Source: Lishizhenia tianjinensis
GTDB taxonomy: Bacteria; Bacteroidota; Bacteroidia; Flavobacteriales_D; Crocinitomicaceae
Direction of reading: 5' to 3'
Assembly: GCF_900116425.1 (NCBI RefSeq)
Contig: NZ_FPAS01000001.1
Coordinates: 1,312,085-1,376,084, forward strand
Length of the DNA stretch: 64,000 nucleotides
Below, piece after piece: positions 27,584-36,954 of this stretch; the first letter of the stretch is position 1, and each line of letters starts with the position of its first letter. Below the pieces are notes generated by a model. It saw nothing but the letters and a program-made list of their open reading frames with translations. It did not search any database and was not told where the DNA came from. The position numbers and the translations under genes were made by a program.

Positions 27584-28384
27584 TTAAAAATCGAAGGTCA
27601 AAGGATCGGGCCCTGTGCGTGCATCCTTATTTAACGCAGCTATTTCAAGTAACTCATCTTCAGATAAATTAAAATCAAAAAGAGATGAATTTTCTAAAAT
27701 TCTTTCCGATTTACTCGATTTAGGTATTACACCTACTCCTTTTTGGGTAAAGTATCTTAAAATTACTTGGAAAGGCGACTTGTTATATTTCCCTCCTATT
27801 TCTTTTAACACCTCAACCTCACCAATTGTTCCATTCATTAATGGTCGCCATGCTTGCGCCAGGATTCCTTGTTCTTTACAAAACTCCTGCATTTCATTCT
27901 GTTGAAACTGCATGTGCATCTCTACTTGATTTAAAAAAGGATAAACATCAAACTCTTGTTTCACCTTTTCCAAATGTTCTATATTGAAATTGCACACACC
28001 CACTTTGCGAATAACACCTTCTTCTTGAAAGCGCAACATCTGTTCAAAAGCTTTTTCCCATTTATCTACCACGGGCCAATGAACCAGATAGGCATCCAAA
28101 TACTCTAGCTGCAATTTTTTCAAACTTTGCATTAAGGCCTTTTCTACATTGCCTTCGCGCATTTCATCTGTCCAAATTTTAGTAACAACATTGTATGCAT
28201 CGCGGTCTATACTTGTATTCGCCAAGGCTTTACCAATTTCCGTTTCATTTCCATAAAAAGAGGCAGTATCTATCAGGGTAATCTCGTTTTCTAGGGCAAA
28301 CTCTACGGCCTTTGTGCATTCATCTCCCAACAATTTATAGGTACCTAATCCAAAAAGAGGGAACTGTTTTAAACTATTCATCAT
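27584..28384 (-). CDS. Aldo/keto reductase
   Basis: 266 aa TIM-barrel NADPH-dependent carbonyl reductase. The catalytic tetrad is visible: Asp and Tyr in LIDTASFYGNE, Lys in VTKIW, His in YLVHWPVVDKW. The C-terminal cofactor segment GVGVIPKSSKSERILENSSL is also present. It belongs to the short AKR5-like group that includes 2,5-diketogluconate and methylglyoxal reductases; the physiological substrate is unknown. Its start overlaps the upstream membrane-protein gene by 11 bp. Confidence 0.93.
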   Translation of the reverse strand: MMNSLKQFPLFGLGTYKLLGDECTKAVEFALENEITLIDTASFYGNETEIGKALANTSIDRDAYNVVTKIWTDEMREGNVEKALMQSLKKLQLEYLDAYLVHWPVVDKWEKAFEQMLRFQEEGVIRKVGVCNFNIEHLEKVKQEFDVYPFLNQVEMHMQFQQNEMQEFCKEQGILAQAWRPLMNGTIGEVEVLKEIGGKYNKSPFQVILRYFTQKGVGVIPKSSKSERILENSSLFDFNLSEDELLEIAALNKDARTGPDPLTFDF

Positions 28385-28949
28385 AATTAATTTCGTCTGT
28401 TTTTTCCTTTTTTAGCAGGAAGAAATAAAGTAAAGTAGGAAGGAGCATTACAGCGTATGCAATTTTATCAAACATGGATATATCCTGAAAAATATAATCC
28501 ATACCCAACAAATAAAACATCAATAAAAAATGGAGAATAAAAGCTCCAAAATAAAAGAGGGCGTAAATAGATTTTTTACGGTAGAGAAACACCAAACCAC
28601 AGAATAGTGCTAACCAAATGAAAATATCTAGGAATTGAAACTGTTTGAAATTTTCTAAAAAGACTTCTCCTTTTTCAAAACCAAGCTCCTCTCCTCTTTT
28701 AATTACTATTTCTTCTACACTGATTTGTTTACTCTTTTGTATTAAATCGTTCAAAGCGATGGCCACATAACTTATCGCAGCCCAACAAATAAAGATGAAG
28801 AAACCCAAAACATTAAGAAAGAAAACAATACGCGTAAATCCATCCGGCTTTTGTTTCCCAAATATTCCTAAGCGAATTTTGCTTAAAAAGGTAAGGGTAT
28901 CTTTGGGCGATACTGTATTGAGTTTTTGTGTGTCTATTTTTAGCGCCAT
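28374..28949 (-). CDS. Hypothetical membrane protein (four predicted helices)
   Basis: About 191 aa from ATG 28949 (MALKIDTQKL); a TTG at 28961 would add four residues. Predicted helices: FTRIVFFLNVLGFFIFICWA, FLDIFIWLALFCGLVFLY, YALFYFGAFILHFLLMFYLLG, and IAYAVMLLPTLLYFFLL. A charged loop lies between the first two. No family recognised. It is co-transcribed with the aldo/keto reductase (11-bp overlap). A TATTTTTG -7 box (minus strand, 28966-28959) lies 9 nt before the chosen ATG, supporting that start. Confidence 0.6.
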   Translation of the reverse strand: MALKIDTQKLNTVSPKDTLTFLSKIRLGIFGKQKPDGFTRIVFFLNVLGFFIFICWAAISYVAIALNDLIQKSKQISVEEIVIKRGEELGFEKGEVFLENFKQFQFLDIFIWLALFCGLVFLYRKKSIYALFYFGAFILHFLLMFYLLGMDYIFQDISMFDKIAYAVMLLPTLLYFFLLKKEKTDEINYDE

Positions 28950-29071
28950 CTGTGCATTCAAAAATAATAGGTGTTTACTACCAAGGTGAAAGCTAAATGT
29001 ATTAAAAAAGAAAAGGTAACCTAGAGGAAGTTCTCTACTTTTTTATCCTACAAACTTCAGAGGAAGTCTTC

Positions 29072-29079
29072 TATATTTG
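29072..29079 (+). promoter_or_regulatory. -7 box TATATTTG upstream of the transglutaminase-like gene
   Basis: Perfect TAnnTTTG, 19 bases before ATG 29099. No clear TTTG is present at the -33 position, so this is a moderate prediction. Confidence 0.4.
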
Positions 29080-29098
29080 TACTCATTGAAATGTAAAC

Positions 29099-29755
29099 AT
29101 GCAAGAATATTTAGCTCCTACATCCTATTTAGATTTTGAAGATGATACACTTAAAGCGTTTATTGCTCCCTTAAAAGACATAGACAATGCAAAAGATAAA
29201 GCCATAGCGCTTTATTATAAGGTAAGGGATGCTTTCTTGTATGATCCTTATCATTTGGACCTCACAGCCCAGGCTTTAAAGGCAAGTACAATTCTGTCTA
29301 AAAAAAGAGCGTGGTGTGTGGAGAAATGTATCGTTATGGCAGCAGGTGCGAGAGCCCTAGGTATTCCTACTAAATTGGGTTATGCCAATGTGATCAATCA
29401 TATAGGCGTGGAAAAACTCATGCACTACCTACAGCACGAAGAAATAGTTTTTCATGGTTTTGTGGAAATGTTTATAGATGATAAATGGGTGAAGTGTAGT
29501 CCAACTTTTGACCAGCGCGTTTGTAGAATTGCCAAAGTAGAACCTTTGGACTTTGACGGAGAAAAAGACGCTTTACTTCAAGCCTTTGTAGGAGAAGAAA
29601 AATTTATGGAATACACCAAATTTCACGGTAGCTTTGCCGATGTTCCCTTAAAATTAATGAACCAAGAAATGTATAGGTACTACCCTCATCTTTTCGAAAA
29701 AGTGTATGATGAAAAAGGATTTTCCTTTAAGCATATCCCCTTAGGAGAGTTTTAA
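29099..29755 (+). CDS. Transglutaminase-like domain protein
   Basis: 218 aa, cytosolic. The transglutaminase-like catalytic triad is apparent: Cys in RAWCVEKCIVMAAGARALGI, His in VFHGFVEMFIDDKW, Asp in SPTFDQRV. This Cys-His-Asp fold is used for peptide or amide hydrolysis or cross-linking. The substrate is not evident. No signal peptide. The stop codon overlaps that of the convergent membrane-protein gene. Confidence 0.8.
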   Translation: MQEYLAPTSYLDFEDDTLKAFIAPLKDIDNAKDKAIALYYKVRDAFLYDPYHLDLTAQALKASTILSKKRAWCVEKCIVMAAGARALGIPTKLGYANVINHIGVEKLMHYLQHEEIVFHGFVEMFIDDKWVKCSPTFDQRVCRIAKVEPLDFDGEKDALLQAFVGEEKFMEYTKFHGSFADVPLKLMNQEMYRYYPHLFEKVYDEKGFSFKHIPLGEF

Positions 29756-30237
29756 ATCTTTTCCTGAACAAACAAATTGGCCATCCAGTTCTTTTTTAAG
29801 ATCAATATCACCCCAATAAAAAGGTAAATAAGGTGGTTTAAATCATTACTTAAAAATCGAATACCACCTTTATCTAGATAAATGAAAATAGAGATGATAA
29901 AATGAACGAGGCTCTTTATAACTAAGGATGCTCCAACGAAAAAAATAATTATCACTGCGATATTTCCTGAATTAATGTTTTTCAGATTTATACGAGGAGA
30001 TTCAAAACCTTTGTCTAATTTCAGAAAATCAACCAACCAAGTAGTCTTATAAATTAGGAAGAATAAAAAACCAAGACTCACTAAAATTGCTACCAAAGCT
30101 CCTTCTTTTATATCCACTGCCATGTTCACATCAAAAAAGTAATTGTTAAGCAATTCTATGCAATTTAATACAGCAAAAAGTAATTGATAAGCTGCAAATG
30201 CTCGTATTAAAACAATAAATAGATCTCTATAACTCAT
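29752..30237 (-). CDS. Hypothetical membrane protein (four predicted helices)
   Basis: 161 aa. Hydrophobic segments near residues 8-30, 45-65, 92-115 and 135-153 suggest a small four-helix inner-membrane protein. No family or motif recognised. It has its own upstream region (intergenic to 30375) with a TATATTTA box on the minus strand about 20 nt before the ATG. Function unknown. Confidence 0.55.
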   Translation of the reverse strand: MSYRDLFIVLIRAFAAYQLLFAVLNCIELLNNYFFDVNMAVDIKEGALVAILVSLGFLFFLIYKTTWLVDFLKLDKGFESPRINLKNINSGNIAVIIIFFVGASLVIKSLVHFIISIFIYLDKGGIRFLSNDLNHLIYLFIGVILILKKNWMANLFVQEKI

Positions 30238-30374
30238 TTCTTAAATTTCAAGGAGGTAAATATAGTTAGATTCAAAACTTGTAACCTTTCAACAGTTCTC
30301 CATTAAAATAAAGCATCAACTTTTTAAATCTACTGAACTATAAATCGCATATTTGCAACGCTTATAATTTGACT

Positions 30375-32603
30375 ATGAAATACATTTTTACCCTTCTTGT
30401 TCTGGTAGTAAGTACCGTTAGTTTTTCACAGACCGCAACGAGTTTTACACCTGAAGAAAAAGCTTACTTCTATCACATCGTAAAAAAGAGTCCTATACTC
30501 GACCAAAACCTAGGTCGATACCTTATATATACGGGAGAAGATGTTCGAATGCCCAACGGAGAGGTGAATTTCGACAGTATAGAGAGTTTGATTATTAGTC
30601 ACCCAGAATTTTTAAATTTTGACACCTACACCCTTGCCAAAGCTCCTAAAGGAATTCTTGCAGAAGCAGCCAACAAACTGGCTTTATGGGATTTGAATAA
30701 TCTCCTAAAAGCGAAACGTTCTAAGCAATTAGAGAAAAAAGGACTCGAACACAAATACCAACAATTCGAGGAAGTATTAAGAGGTCACCTACCTTCCAGT
30801 GCATTTAAAACCATAGACGGAAAAAAGATCATCAACGAAAGGTTTGACAATGTTATGGATCCTTCCATCAACTTTAGAAACAAAGTCACCATGGTTTCTG
30901 CCATGCCTTTTTTAAATTTCAACGAGCAACAGCAAGTATTGAACGCAATTGCTTTGGCAATTAACACTTATGTAAATAATAGAAGTTATGAAATATTCAC
31001 TCAATTGGGTGGTGAAGCAGACAATTATCAAAACTTCCTAATCGCTGTGGGAGATGGAACCATGTCGTCTAGCACTTTTGTAGACAGAGAAAAAGACGAA
31101 AACAACAGGTTCAATGTAGCCTTACCAAAATCTAGCGGACTCTTTCCTTACGAAATACAAATTGAAAAAAAATTAGAAGGAAAGCGTAAAACGACTAAAA
31201 GTATAGAGCCACGTAGAACCAATATCACCAATATTTACACCTCAGGGAAAAACAAGGCAACAAATATTCATGTTGATGTATACGGTTACAACGAGGAAAA
31301 ACAAACAACAGTAGTCATAGAAAGAAATGGCTTAAGTTACCACTTGTTCGGATCTGTGGACAACCGATTTTTATCGCCAGACTCTAGTTATGCAGGAGAG
31401 GCAACCTACTACAGCATCATTAATGCCCTTACTAGAGATATTGCCCGCGTAAATGATATGATTTACGGTAAGAAAGGATATGATTTCTGGATAGCCTACT
31501 GGGAAAAAGAAAAGGCAAAGACCTCACTTTCTATAGATAAAACCGAAAAGAAGGTAAGCGATTTTAGAGGAAGTACCACTATTACTACCAGTAAGAAAAA
31601 GAAGAAAGGTCAGAGCTACCCAAGCGTTTCTGACGGAGGTGATAAAAGAAGAGAAATGCAAGAAAAGGTACTTACTCTTTACGGATATTACGACCAATGT
31701 AAATCTGAAATCAAAAAACTCACGCTTGAAAAAGAAAGAGCTATGGAGTTATTGAGCAACTTGGAACGTAAAAAATCAAAATCAGAAGAACTTATTGGAA
31801 GAAACTGGGCCAGCTATAAGGTAAAAGACGGTTTATACACTTTCGAGGACTCATGTACCTTTGATTTGTATACACAAGAGTTTTGGATTCCAGAATCTGC
31901 AGAACCAGAGGCCATAGAAATTAGAGTTTTGACTATACCTTACGACTATAATTCCACAGACGCAGATGACAACATGCTGCACATTTCTGTAATGGACGCG
32001 CTTCCAAAATATGCGAGTAAAGTTCAGTTTGCTGCCATTGATTTATTTGAGGAAAAAAGTTATGCCCTTGAAGGAACTTTGTTCAATGAGAAAGACAGCA
32101 CTGCCATGGTTGAATTCTTCGAAGCAATGCTGAATAAAAAGTTAAAAACACATACACATTTAGTAGCTGGCGGAATAGGAAAATGGAATGGTTCACATGT
32201 TGAAAAAGATTTTCAAGGAAGAGAATTTGATGAATACCCAACTCCAGCACACAGAGATAGTTTATCATTTAAGCGCTTAAGAAGCAATGAAATTTATGTG
32301 AATATAAACAGAGCCATCAACCTTTACATCAGTTCGTATACTGATCCTGTTATAACAGACTTCAGCGTGAATAATGAAAAGGTAAATGCCTTGAAGGCAA
32401 AATACAAATTCACAGATAACGATGTATTGACCTTATTCAGATGTGCGCAACTGGCTAAACAAATGCAACAAGAAATTACTGTTCTTGCCAACATGTACAT
32501 GTCGCCAAGTGAAGCGAAAAAGATTATTAAACGCTTCAATAAAATGTTGAAGAAAGCAAGTGTAGATGTAGGAACGGTGAGTGTAAAACTTAAAGATCTT
32601 TAG
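30375..32603 (+). CDS. Unknown secreted protein (742 aa)
   Basis: Start placed at ATG 30375 (MKYIFTLLVLVVSTVSFSQ), an ideal signal peptide; a TTG at 30369 is less likely. The mature part is hydrophilic, with Lys/Ser-rich and coiled-coil segments in the middle (about 395-475) and an aromatic, charged C-terminal half. No transmembrane segment, catalytic motif, lipobox or T9SS tail is seen, so it should be periplasmic. I do not recognise the family. Its stop overlaps the convergent helicase stop by 4 bp. Confidence 0.6.
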   Translation: MKYIFTLLVLVVSTVSFSQTATSFTPEEKAYFYHIVKKSPILDQNLGRYLIYTGEDVRMPNGEVNFDSIESLIISHPEFLNFDTYTLAKAPKGILAEAANKLALWDLNNLLKAKRSKQLEKKGLEHKYQQFEEVLRGHLPSSAFKTIDGKKIINERFDNVMDPSINFRNKVTMVSAMPFLNFNEQQQVLNAIALAINTYVNNRSYEIFTQLGGEADNYQNFLIAVGDGTMSSSTFVDREKDENNRFNVALPKSSGLFPYEIQIEKKLEGKRKTTKSIEPRRTNITNIYTSGKNKATNIHVDVYGYNEEKQTTVVIERNGLSYHLFGSVDNRFLSPDSSYAGEATYYSIINALTRDIARVNDMIYGKKGYDFWIAYWEKEKAKTSLSIDKTEKKVSDFRGSTTITTSKKKKKGQSYPSVSDGGDKRREMQEKVLTLYGYYDQCKSEIKKLTLEKERAMELLSNLERKKSKSEELIGRNWASYKVKDGLYTFEDSCTFDLYTQEFWIPESAEPEAIEIRVLTIPYDYNSTDADDNMLHISVMDALPKYASKVQFAAIDLFEEKSYALEGTLFNEKDSTAMVEFFEAMLNKKLKTHTHLVAGGIGKWNGSHVEKDFQGREFDEYPTPAHRDSLSFKRLRSNEIYVNINRAINLYISSYTDPVITDFSVNNEKVNALKAKYKFTDNDVLTLFRCAQLAKQMQQEITVLANMYMSPSEAKKIIKRFNKMLKKASVDVGTVSVKLKDL

Positions 32604-34024
32604 TCTTCCTCAAAGAAGGCGTCGTGGAAATTCACGAGAAATAATTTTTCAGATGCTCGGGTAAAGCCGGTGTACAACCAATTAAAAAAGTCTTTATCCA
32701 GCATCTCTTCATTTAAAAAGCCTTGATCTAAAAACACAGCACTCCACTGTCCACCCTGTGATTTATGACAGGTAATAGCATAAGCATACTTTACTTGTAG
32801 CGCACAGAAATAAGGATCATTTAAAATACGAGCATAACGCTTCTTCTTGTTCTTTTCCCAACTGTAATCCATCTCCAGTGCTTCCCATAAATCCTTCATT
32901 CTCTCTCTAGATAAATTAGGTGCATCTAAGGTTAAGGTTTCTAAGTTTAAATAAAGTTCAAGCTGATCCATTTCGGGGTAATCCACTAACTCCACACTTA
33001 CTTGAGCAAAAAGAAAACCATACATTTCTTCGAGTTTGTGCAACTTTCGAACGCGTATTATTTCTCCATTGGCCAAGAAACCTATGTTGTTGTCTTTGGG
33101 CAACCACTTGTAATTGTTTTTGACAATCATTAGGTAATCTCCTCCCACCAAGACATCTTCATACCAAAGTATTCTACTTCTAATTTGAGCATTGAATAAA
33201 TTCGCCCTTTTGTTACTTCGGGTTATCATTATCGTATCCTCTATTCCATAATTAGAAATGGCACTGTCTAATTCTTCTTGCAATTCTTCACCATTGATTC
33301 TTCGTAAATCGGCCTTACCTCGTAACTCAAAGTGAGGATAACGCCCGTTTTCTGCCGAACGCAATAAGGTTGCATTGTGCAGAATATCTGAATCATGCGC
33401 TTGACGCAAGACTTCTGTTAATTGTATGTGATAGGTATTGTCGAGAAAATAATTGCTTTTGAGGTAGTCTTTATTTAAAGCCGGACTAAAATTACATCCT
33501 ACGGGAGGAAGCTGTCCTTCATCTCCTACGAATATTATCTTTGCGTTACCATTAGAATAAGCAAATGTGAAGAGGTCTTGCAATAAGTTTTGCACATAAG
33601 TATTTCGTCCTTCTTGGAAAGAGGACTCTGCTATCATCGAAGCTTCATCCACAATAATCACTCGAACACCCGCATCGTTTGGTCGTACAAAAGCAGAACC
33701 AGGTTCTAATTCATCACTTCCTTTATAGATATAACTGTGTATGGTATAGGCTCTGTGTCCTGCCTTATTGGCAAAAACTTTTGCTGCCCTACCCGTTGGC
33801 GCCAACAAAGCAAACTTCTTAGTTACAGACTTTAAGGCATTCACGTAGGCCGCCATCACACTGGTTTTCCCTGTTCCGGCATACCCCGTTAATACGAATA
33901 CATCCTTCTCTAATTTTTTATAGGTAAACTCGATTAACTGATCTACAGCACGTTCTTGGTCTGAGGTCATAGGATGACCAAAAGCCTTACTTACTTTTGC
34001 CTTAAATTCAGTTTTTGGATGCAT
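32600..34024 (-). CDS. RecD/Dda-like ATP-dependent helicase
   Basis: Start set at ATG 34024 (MHPKTEFKAKV); a TTG at 34063 is also in frame. About 474 aa. Superfamily 1B motifs: Q-motif-like MTSDQERAVDQ, Walker A GYAGTGKTS, motif Ia LLAPTGRAAKV, Walker B VIIVDEASM, motif III FVGDEGQLPPVG, and UvrD-type C-terminal YAITCHKSQGGQW plus WLYTGFTRASEKLFLV. It is a stand-alone 5'-3' DNA helicase resembling RecD2 or phage Dda rather than a RecBCD subunit; no recB or recC is nearby. Role in repair or recombination is inferred. Confidence 0.88.
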   Translation of the reverse strand: MHPKTEFKAKVSKAFGHPMTSDQERAVDQLIEFTYKKLEKDVFVLTGYAGTGKTSVMAAYVNALKSVTKKFALLAPTGRAAKVFANKAGHRAYTIHSYIYKGSDELEPGSAFVRPNDAGVRVIIVDEASMIAESSFQEGRNTYVQNLLQDLFTFAYSNGNAKIIFVGDEGQLPPVGCNFSPALNKDYLKSNYFLDNTYHIQLTEVLRQAHDSDILHNATLLRSAENGRYPHFELRGKADLRRINGEELQEELDSAISNYGIEDTIMITRSNKRANLFNAQIRSRILWYEDVLVGGDYLMIVKNNYKWLPKDNNIGFLANGEIIRVRKLHKLEEMYGFLFAQVSVELVDYPEMDQLELYLNLETLTLDAPNLSRERMKDLWEALEMDYSWEKNKKKRYARILNDPYFCALQVKYAYAITCHKSQGGQWSAVFLDQGFLNEEMLDKDFFNWLYTGFTRASEKLFLVNFHDAFFEED

Positions 34025-34185
34025 AATTGCGAAGTTAAAAACTTTCCTTTCATGCTGGGGCAATGTTCAAATCTAAACTGCTCTCCCTTTGCAATTGATT
34101 AAACGGTTCAAAAAAACTACTGTGTGAAATATTGCGCTATTAAAAAAATTGTAGTTTTGTAAGGCATAAATGAAATTCATAAAGA

Positions 34186-35088
34186 ATGAACGGTTCTATA
34201 AACATTATTTTTAAGAAATATTTACTTGCAGCGGTAATTGCAATAGTAGGTTTGGTTTTATTAATCTACGGATTGAACGAGAAAAACGGTCAAGATTCAT
34301 TATTCATAGTAGCATCTGCTAACATCTTTGTTGGAGGTGTACTTGCAGTATTACTAAGCTCTGGACTTTTAAAAAGAAATTTAGTTATAGTTCTAGCAGT
34401 TTTATGTACGGTGGTGACTTGTTTGATAGGTTACTTTTCATATGAATCAGTAAACGACTCTATTCTTCACAATGAAAAGAGAGTGGCTGCTGAGTTACAA
34501 ACTGTTCAGGTTTTGACTGAAATCAAAGAACTTGAAAAAGCATTTAAAGAACAAAACGGAAGATACGCTGCTAATTTCGATGAGTTGAAAAACTTCTTTG
34601 AAACAGGTACAGTTAAGAAAGTTGAGTCTGAAGGAACAGTTCCTCAATACAAATTGAAGAAGGCAGAAAAAATGTTGTTGTACAACGCTAACCCTCCTTC
34701 TGATGAGAACATGACAGAATTGGAAGCGTACAGATTGAAATACGAATTCAACAACCCAACAAACATCCCTGGTTTAGATAACTTCAGAAGAGATACAGTA
34801 GAGATATCTTTCAAAGAAAGTTTCTTAAACAACAAGTCGATGAAAGCCAACAGAGCTCGATTCAACATGGGTCCTTTCGATATTGAAGAGATTAGATACG
34901 TACCACTTTCTGAACCAAGATATGAGTGGACAATTCAAACCATAGATTCTGCTATAGTTATTCAAGATACTATGCCAGTAATCAGAGTTTACGCAGAAGA
35001 GCCTATCTCTAAATTTGAAGGAGGTACAAAAGATACTATAGGATTTGGTAACTTGAAAACAGGATCTTTAACAGGAACTTGGGAGTAA
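34186..35088 (+). CDS. Hypothetical membrane-anchored protein upstream of DUF3822/rsmD
   Basis: 300 aa. Three hydrophobic segments at about 12-28, 40-58 and 64-85 are followed by a long soluble part starting with a helical segment (LQTVQVLTEIKELEKAFKEQNGRYAANFDELKNFFETG) that resembles the N-terminal helix region of pseudopilin-like proteins. The rest is beta-rich and without recognised motif. A TAGTTTTG -7-like box lies at 34152-34159. Four bases separate it from the DUF3822 gene, so the three genes to rsmD form an operon. Function unknown. Confidence 0.6.
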   Translation: MNGSINIIFKKYLLAAVIAIVGLVLLIYGLNEKNGQDSLFIVASANIFVGGVLAVLLSSGLLKRNLVIVLAVLCTVVTCLIGYFSYESVNDSILHNEKRVAAELQTVQVLTEIKELEKAFKEQNGRYAANFDELKNFFETGTVKKVESEGTVPQYKLKKAEKMLLYNANPPSDENMTELEAYRLKYEFNNPTNIPGLDNFRRDTVEISFKESFLNNKSMKANRARFNMGPFDIEEIRYVPLSEPRYEWTIQTIDSAIVIQDTMPVIRVYAEEPISKFEGGTKDTIGFGNLKTGSLTGTWE

Positions 35089-35092
35089 GCAT

Positions 35093-35851
35093 ATGGCTAC
35101 ACAACTTTGTATAAATATTACTGGAACCTCAGCACATTTTGCTGAGGTTCTTCGTTCTTCAGAAGAAGTTGTAAATCACTATCACCTTCAGTTTAGCTCT
35201 TTTGTTGAAGAAGAGATCAAAACAGAACTTTTAACCTTCATCCACGCCAATAATCTCAGAAGAGATTTCGATGAAGTAAGTTTAGCCTACTGGAACAATA
35301 CCTACACTTTAGTACCTTTTAGTCTTATTGATAGTAAAAATTACACCGACGCATTTACCCTTTGTTTTGGTGATCACTTTGCTAAAAATGAGATAGACTA
35401 CAACATGTTACCTCAGCTTGGTATTTCAAGTATATTTCACCTTCCTTCTTGGATCAAATCCTTCTTTATCGTAAAGTATCCACGCATTGTTATTCAACAT
35501 GCCTCTACTTTGTTTTTGCGAGGAATGAATCAAGCCAATAGCTTTAAGCCAACGGTAGAAATTGAGGTGAATGATCAACACTTTTACTTAAATGTATTTG
35601 TGCACGGCGAACTGAAATTCTCCAATGCCTTTGAATACAACCACGTAAATGATATAGTTTATCATACCCTTTTGGTTTTACAGAAACTAGAAATTAGTAA
35701 GGAAAGTGGCGAAATTGCCATCTCTGCCCTGAACGCCAAAATTGATTTAAAGGAATTAAAAGAAACCTTTACTTCTATAGACGAATTAAAAAATATTCGC
35801 TTGGAAGTGAAAGAACACCAATACATAAAACATCACTTACTGTGCGTATAA
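35093..35851 (+). CDS. DUF3822 family protein
   Basis: 252 aa. Matches the DUF3822 family of Bacteroidota, which is found next to rsmD. The fold is thought to be actin/ASKHA-like (FtsA/PilM-type), and the sequence has paired beta segments such as ASTLFLRGMNQANSFKPTVEIEVNDQHFYLNVF. No nucleotide-binding loop can be assigned by eye. The 3' end overlaps the rsmD start by 10 bp, which implies translational coupling. Function unknown. Confidence 0.82.
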   Translation: MATQLCINITGTSAHFAEVLRSSEEVVNHYHLQFSSFVEEEIKTELLTFIHANNLRRDFDEVSLAYWNNTYTLVPFSLIDSKNYTDAFTLCFGDHFAKNEIDYNMLPQLGISSIFHLPSWIKSFFIVKYPRIVIQHASTLFLRGMNQANSFKPTVEIEVNDQHFYLNVFVHGELKFSNAFEYNHVNDIVYHTLLVLQKLEISKESGEIAISALNAKIDLKELKETFTSIDELKNIRLEVKEHQYIKHHLLCV

Positions 35852-36384
35852 TTAGAGGTAAATTAAAGAGTCAACGTTTTAGTGCCCCGAAAGGTTTTCC
35901 TTCTCGACCAACTACAGATTTTGCTAAGGAAGGATTATTCAACATGTTGGAAAATCAATATTCGTTGATCAACCTAGACATCCTTGATTTGTGTGCAGGT
36001 ACAGGAAACATAACACTGGAATTTGCATCAAGAGAAGCAGGACATATCACAGCGATTGATCAAAACTTCAAGTGTACCAAGTTCATTTTTGATTTGGTAA
36101 AAAAACACAACTTACACGATGATGTAAAGGTCTACAAAAGTGATGCTGTTAAGTTCTTAGAGAAAACAAAAGAAAGCTACGATATCATTTTTACCGACCC
36201 ACCCTTTGCAGCAGATATACACGACGATATACACCGTTTGGTATTTGAAAGAGAATTGTTAAACCCTGGTGGAGTTCTTATAATAGAGCACGGTAGAGAA
36301 TGTAATTTTGAAGCCTACAAACATTTTCAATTTGTAAGAAAATACGGAGGTGTGAATTTTGCCTTTTTCCAAATAGAGGATTAA
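35842..36384 (+). CDS. rsmD: 16S rRNA (guanine966-N2)-methyltransferase RsmD
   Basis: 180 aa, GTG start at 35842 inside the end of the DUF3822 gene. It has the RsmD N-terminus (MRIIRGKLKSQRF, then RPTTDFAKEGLFNML), SAM-binding motif I LDLCAGTGNITLEFASR, and catalytic motif IV TDPPFA. It methylates G966 of 16S rRNA during 30S assembly. The coenzyme A gene coaD, often next in other Bacteroidota, is absent here. Confidence 0.94.
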   Translation: MRIIRGKLKSQRFSAPKGFPSRPTTDFAKEGLFNMLENQYSLINLDILDLCAGTGNITLEFASREAGHITAIDQNFKCTKFIFDLVKKHNLHDDVKVYKSDAVKFLEKTKESYDIIFTDPPFAADIHDDIHRLVFERELLNPGGVLIIEHGRECNFEAYKHFQFVRKYGGVNFAFFQIED

Positions 36385-36429
36385 CAGTTTCTTAGCACTT
36401 TTCTCTTCCTTAAACAAAGGAAAATTTTC

Positions 36430-36437
36430 TACTTTTG
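36430..36437 (+). promoter_or_regulatory. -7 box TACTTTTG 4 nt from a GTG start
   Basis: Perfect TAnnTTTG ending exactly four bases before the GTG codon at 36442. This is the same geometry as in the small-RNA array, so the mRNA should start at the GTG. It would be the promoter of the metal-efflux operon. Confidence 0.5.
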
Positions 36438-36441
36438 CGAA

Positions 36442-36897
36442 GTGACTAAGTTACTCACATACCTTTTTTTAGGATTAGTATTGCTGTACACCTTTGGTGC
36501 AGGTAATAGTTTTCTGCCTTTGTGTGAAAGTAATGATATACAAATAGAACACGCAAAGTTTGAGCACAGAGAACACCCTTCTCACATAGAGCACGGTCAT
36601 GAACACACGAGTTTAATAGAACACGGTGAACACTATGATGAGGGCGTATTTGACTTGTTACTATGCTACCTCACAGAAAATGAACACTTAGGAGATTCCA
36701 TAAAAGTTGAAATCTTTTCAGCTGATCAAATTTCTCAAGTTTTTATTCTAAGCCTCGTTTTCACCTTTGCTTTAATTGTTGGTTTACAATTAATCGACTT
36801 AAAAGCTGGGAAACAATACGACTTTTACAGAGCGAATATTTATCAGCCCCCTCAGCGGAAACAACATCTTCTTCGCGGTCCTCCTTCTCAAGTTTAA
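36442..36897 (+). CDS. Small His-rich membrane protein heading the metal-efflux operon
   Basis: 151 aa, GTG start. A signal-anchor (about residues 5-22) is followed by a His/Glu-rich segment (IEHAKFEHREHPSHIEHGHE and on, at least ten His between 30 and 65), a second hydrophobic helix (about 100-117) and a C-terminal tail ending LLRGPPSQV. An RGPP-type ending is, as I recall, frequent in small Bacteroidota proteins encoded beside CzcA-type pumps. The His cluster would face the periplasm and could bind Zn, Co, Ni or Cu. A role as metal sensor or buffer for the pump is inferred. Confidence 0.65.
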   Translation: MTKLLTYLFLGLVLLYTFGAGNSFLPLCESNDIQIEHAKFEHREHPSHIEHGHEHTSLIEHGEHYDEGVFDLLLCYLTENEHLGDSIKVEIFSADQISQVFILSLVFTFALIVGLQLIDLKAGKQYDFYRANIYQPPQRKQHLLRGPPSQV

Positions 36898-36954
36898 ACA
36901 CAGATTAGGTCCCACACTTTGGGACGAAATTGCACACGTTTAAACTTTTATCTC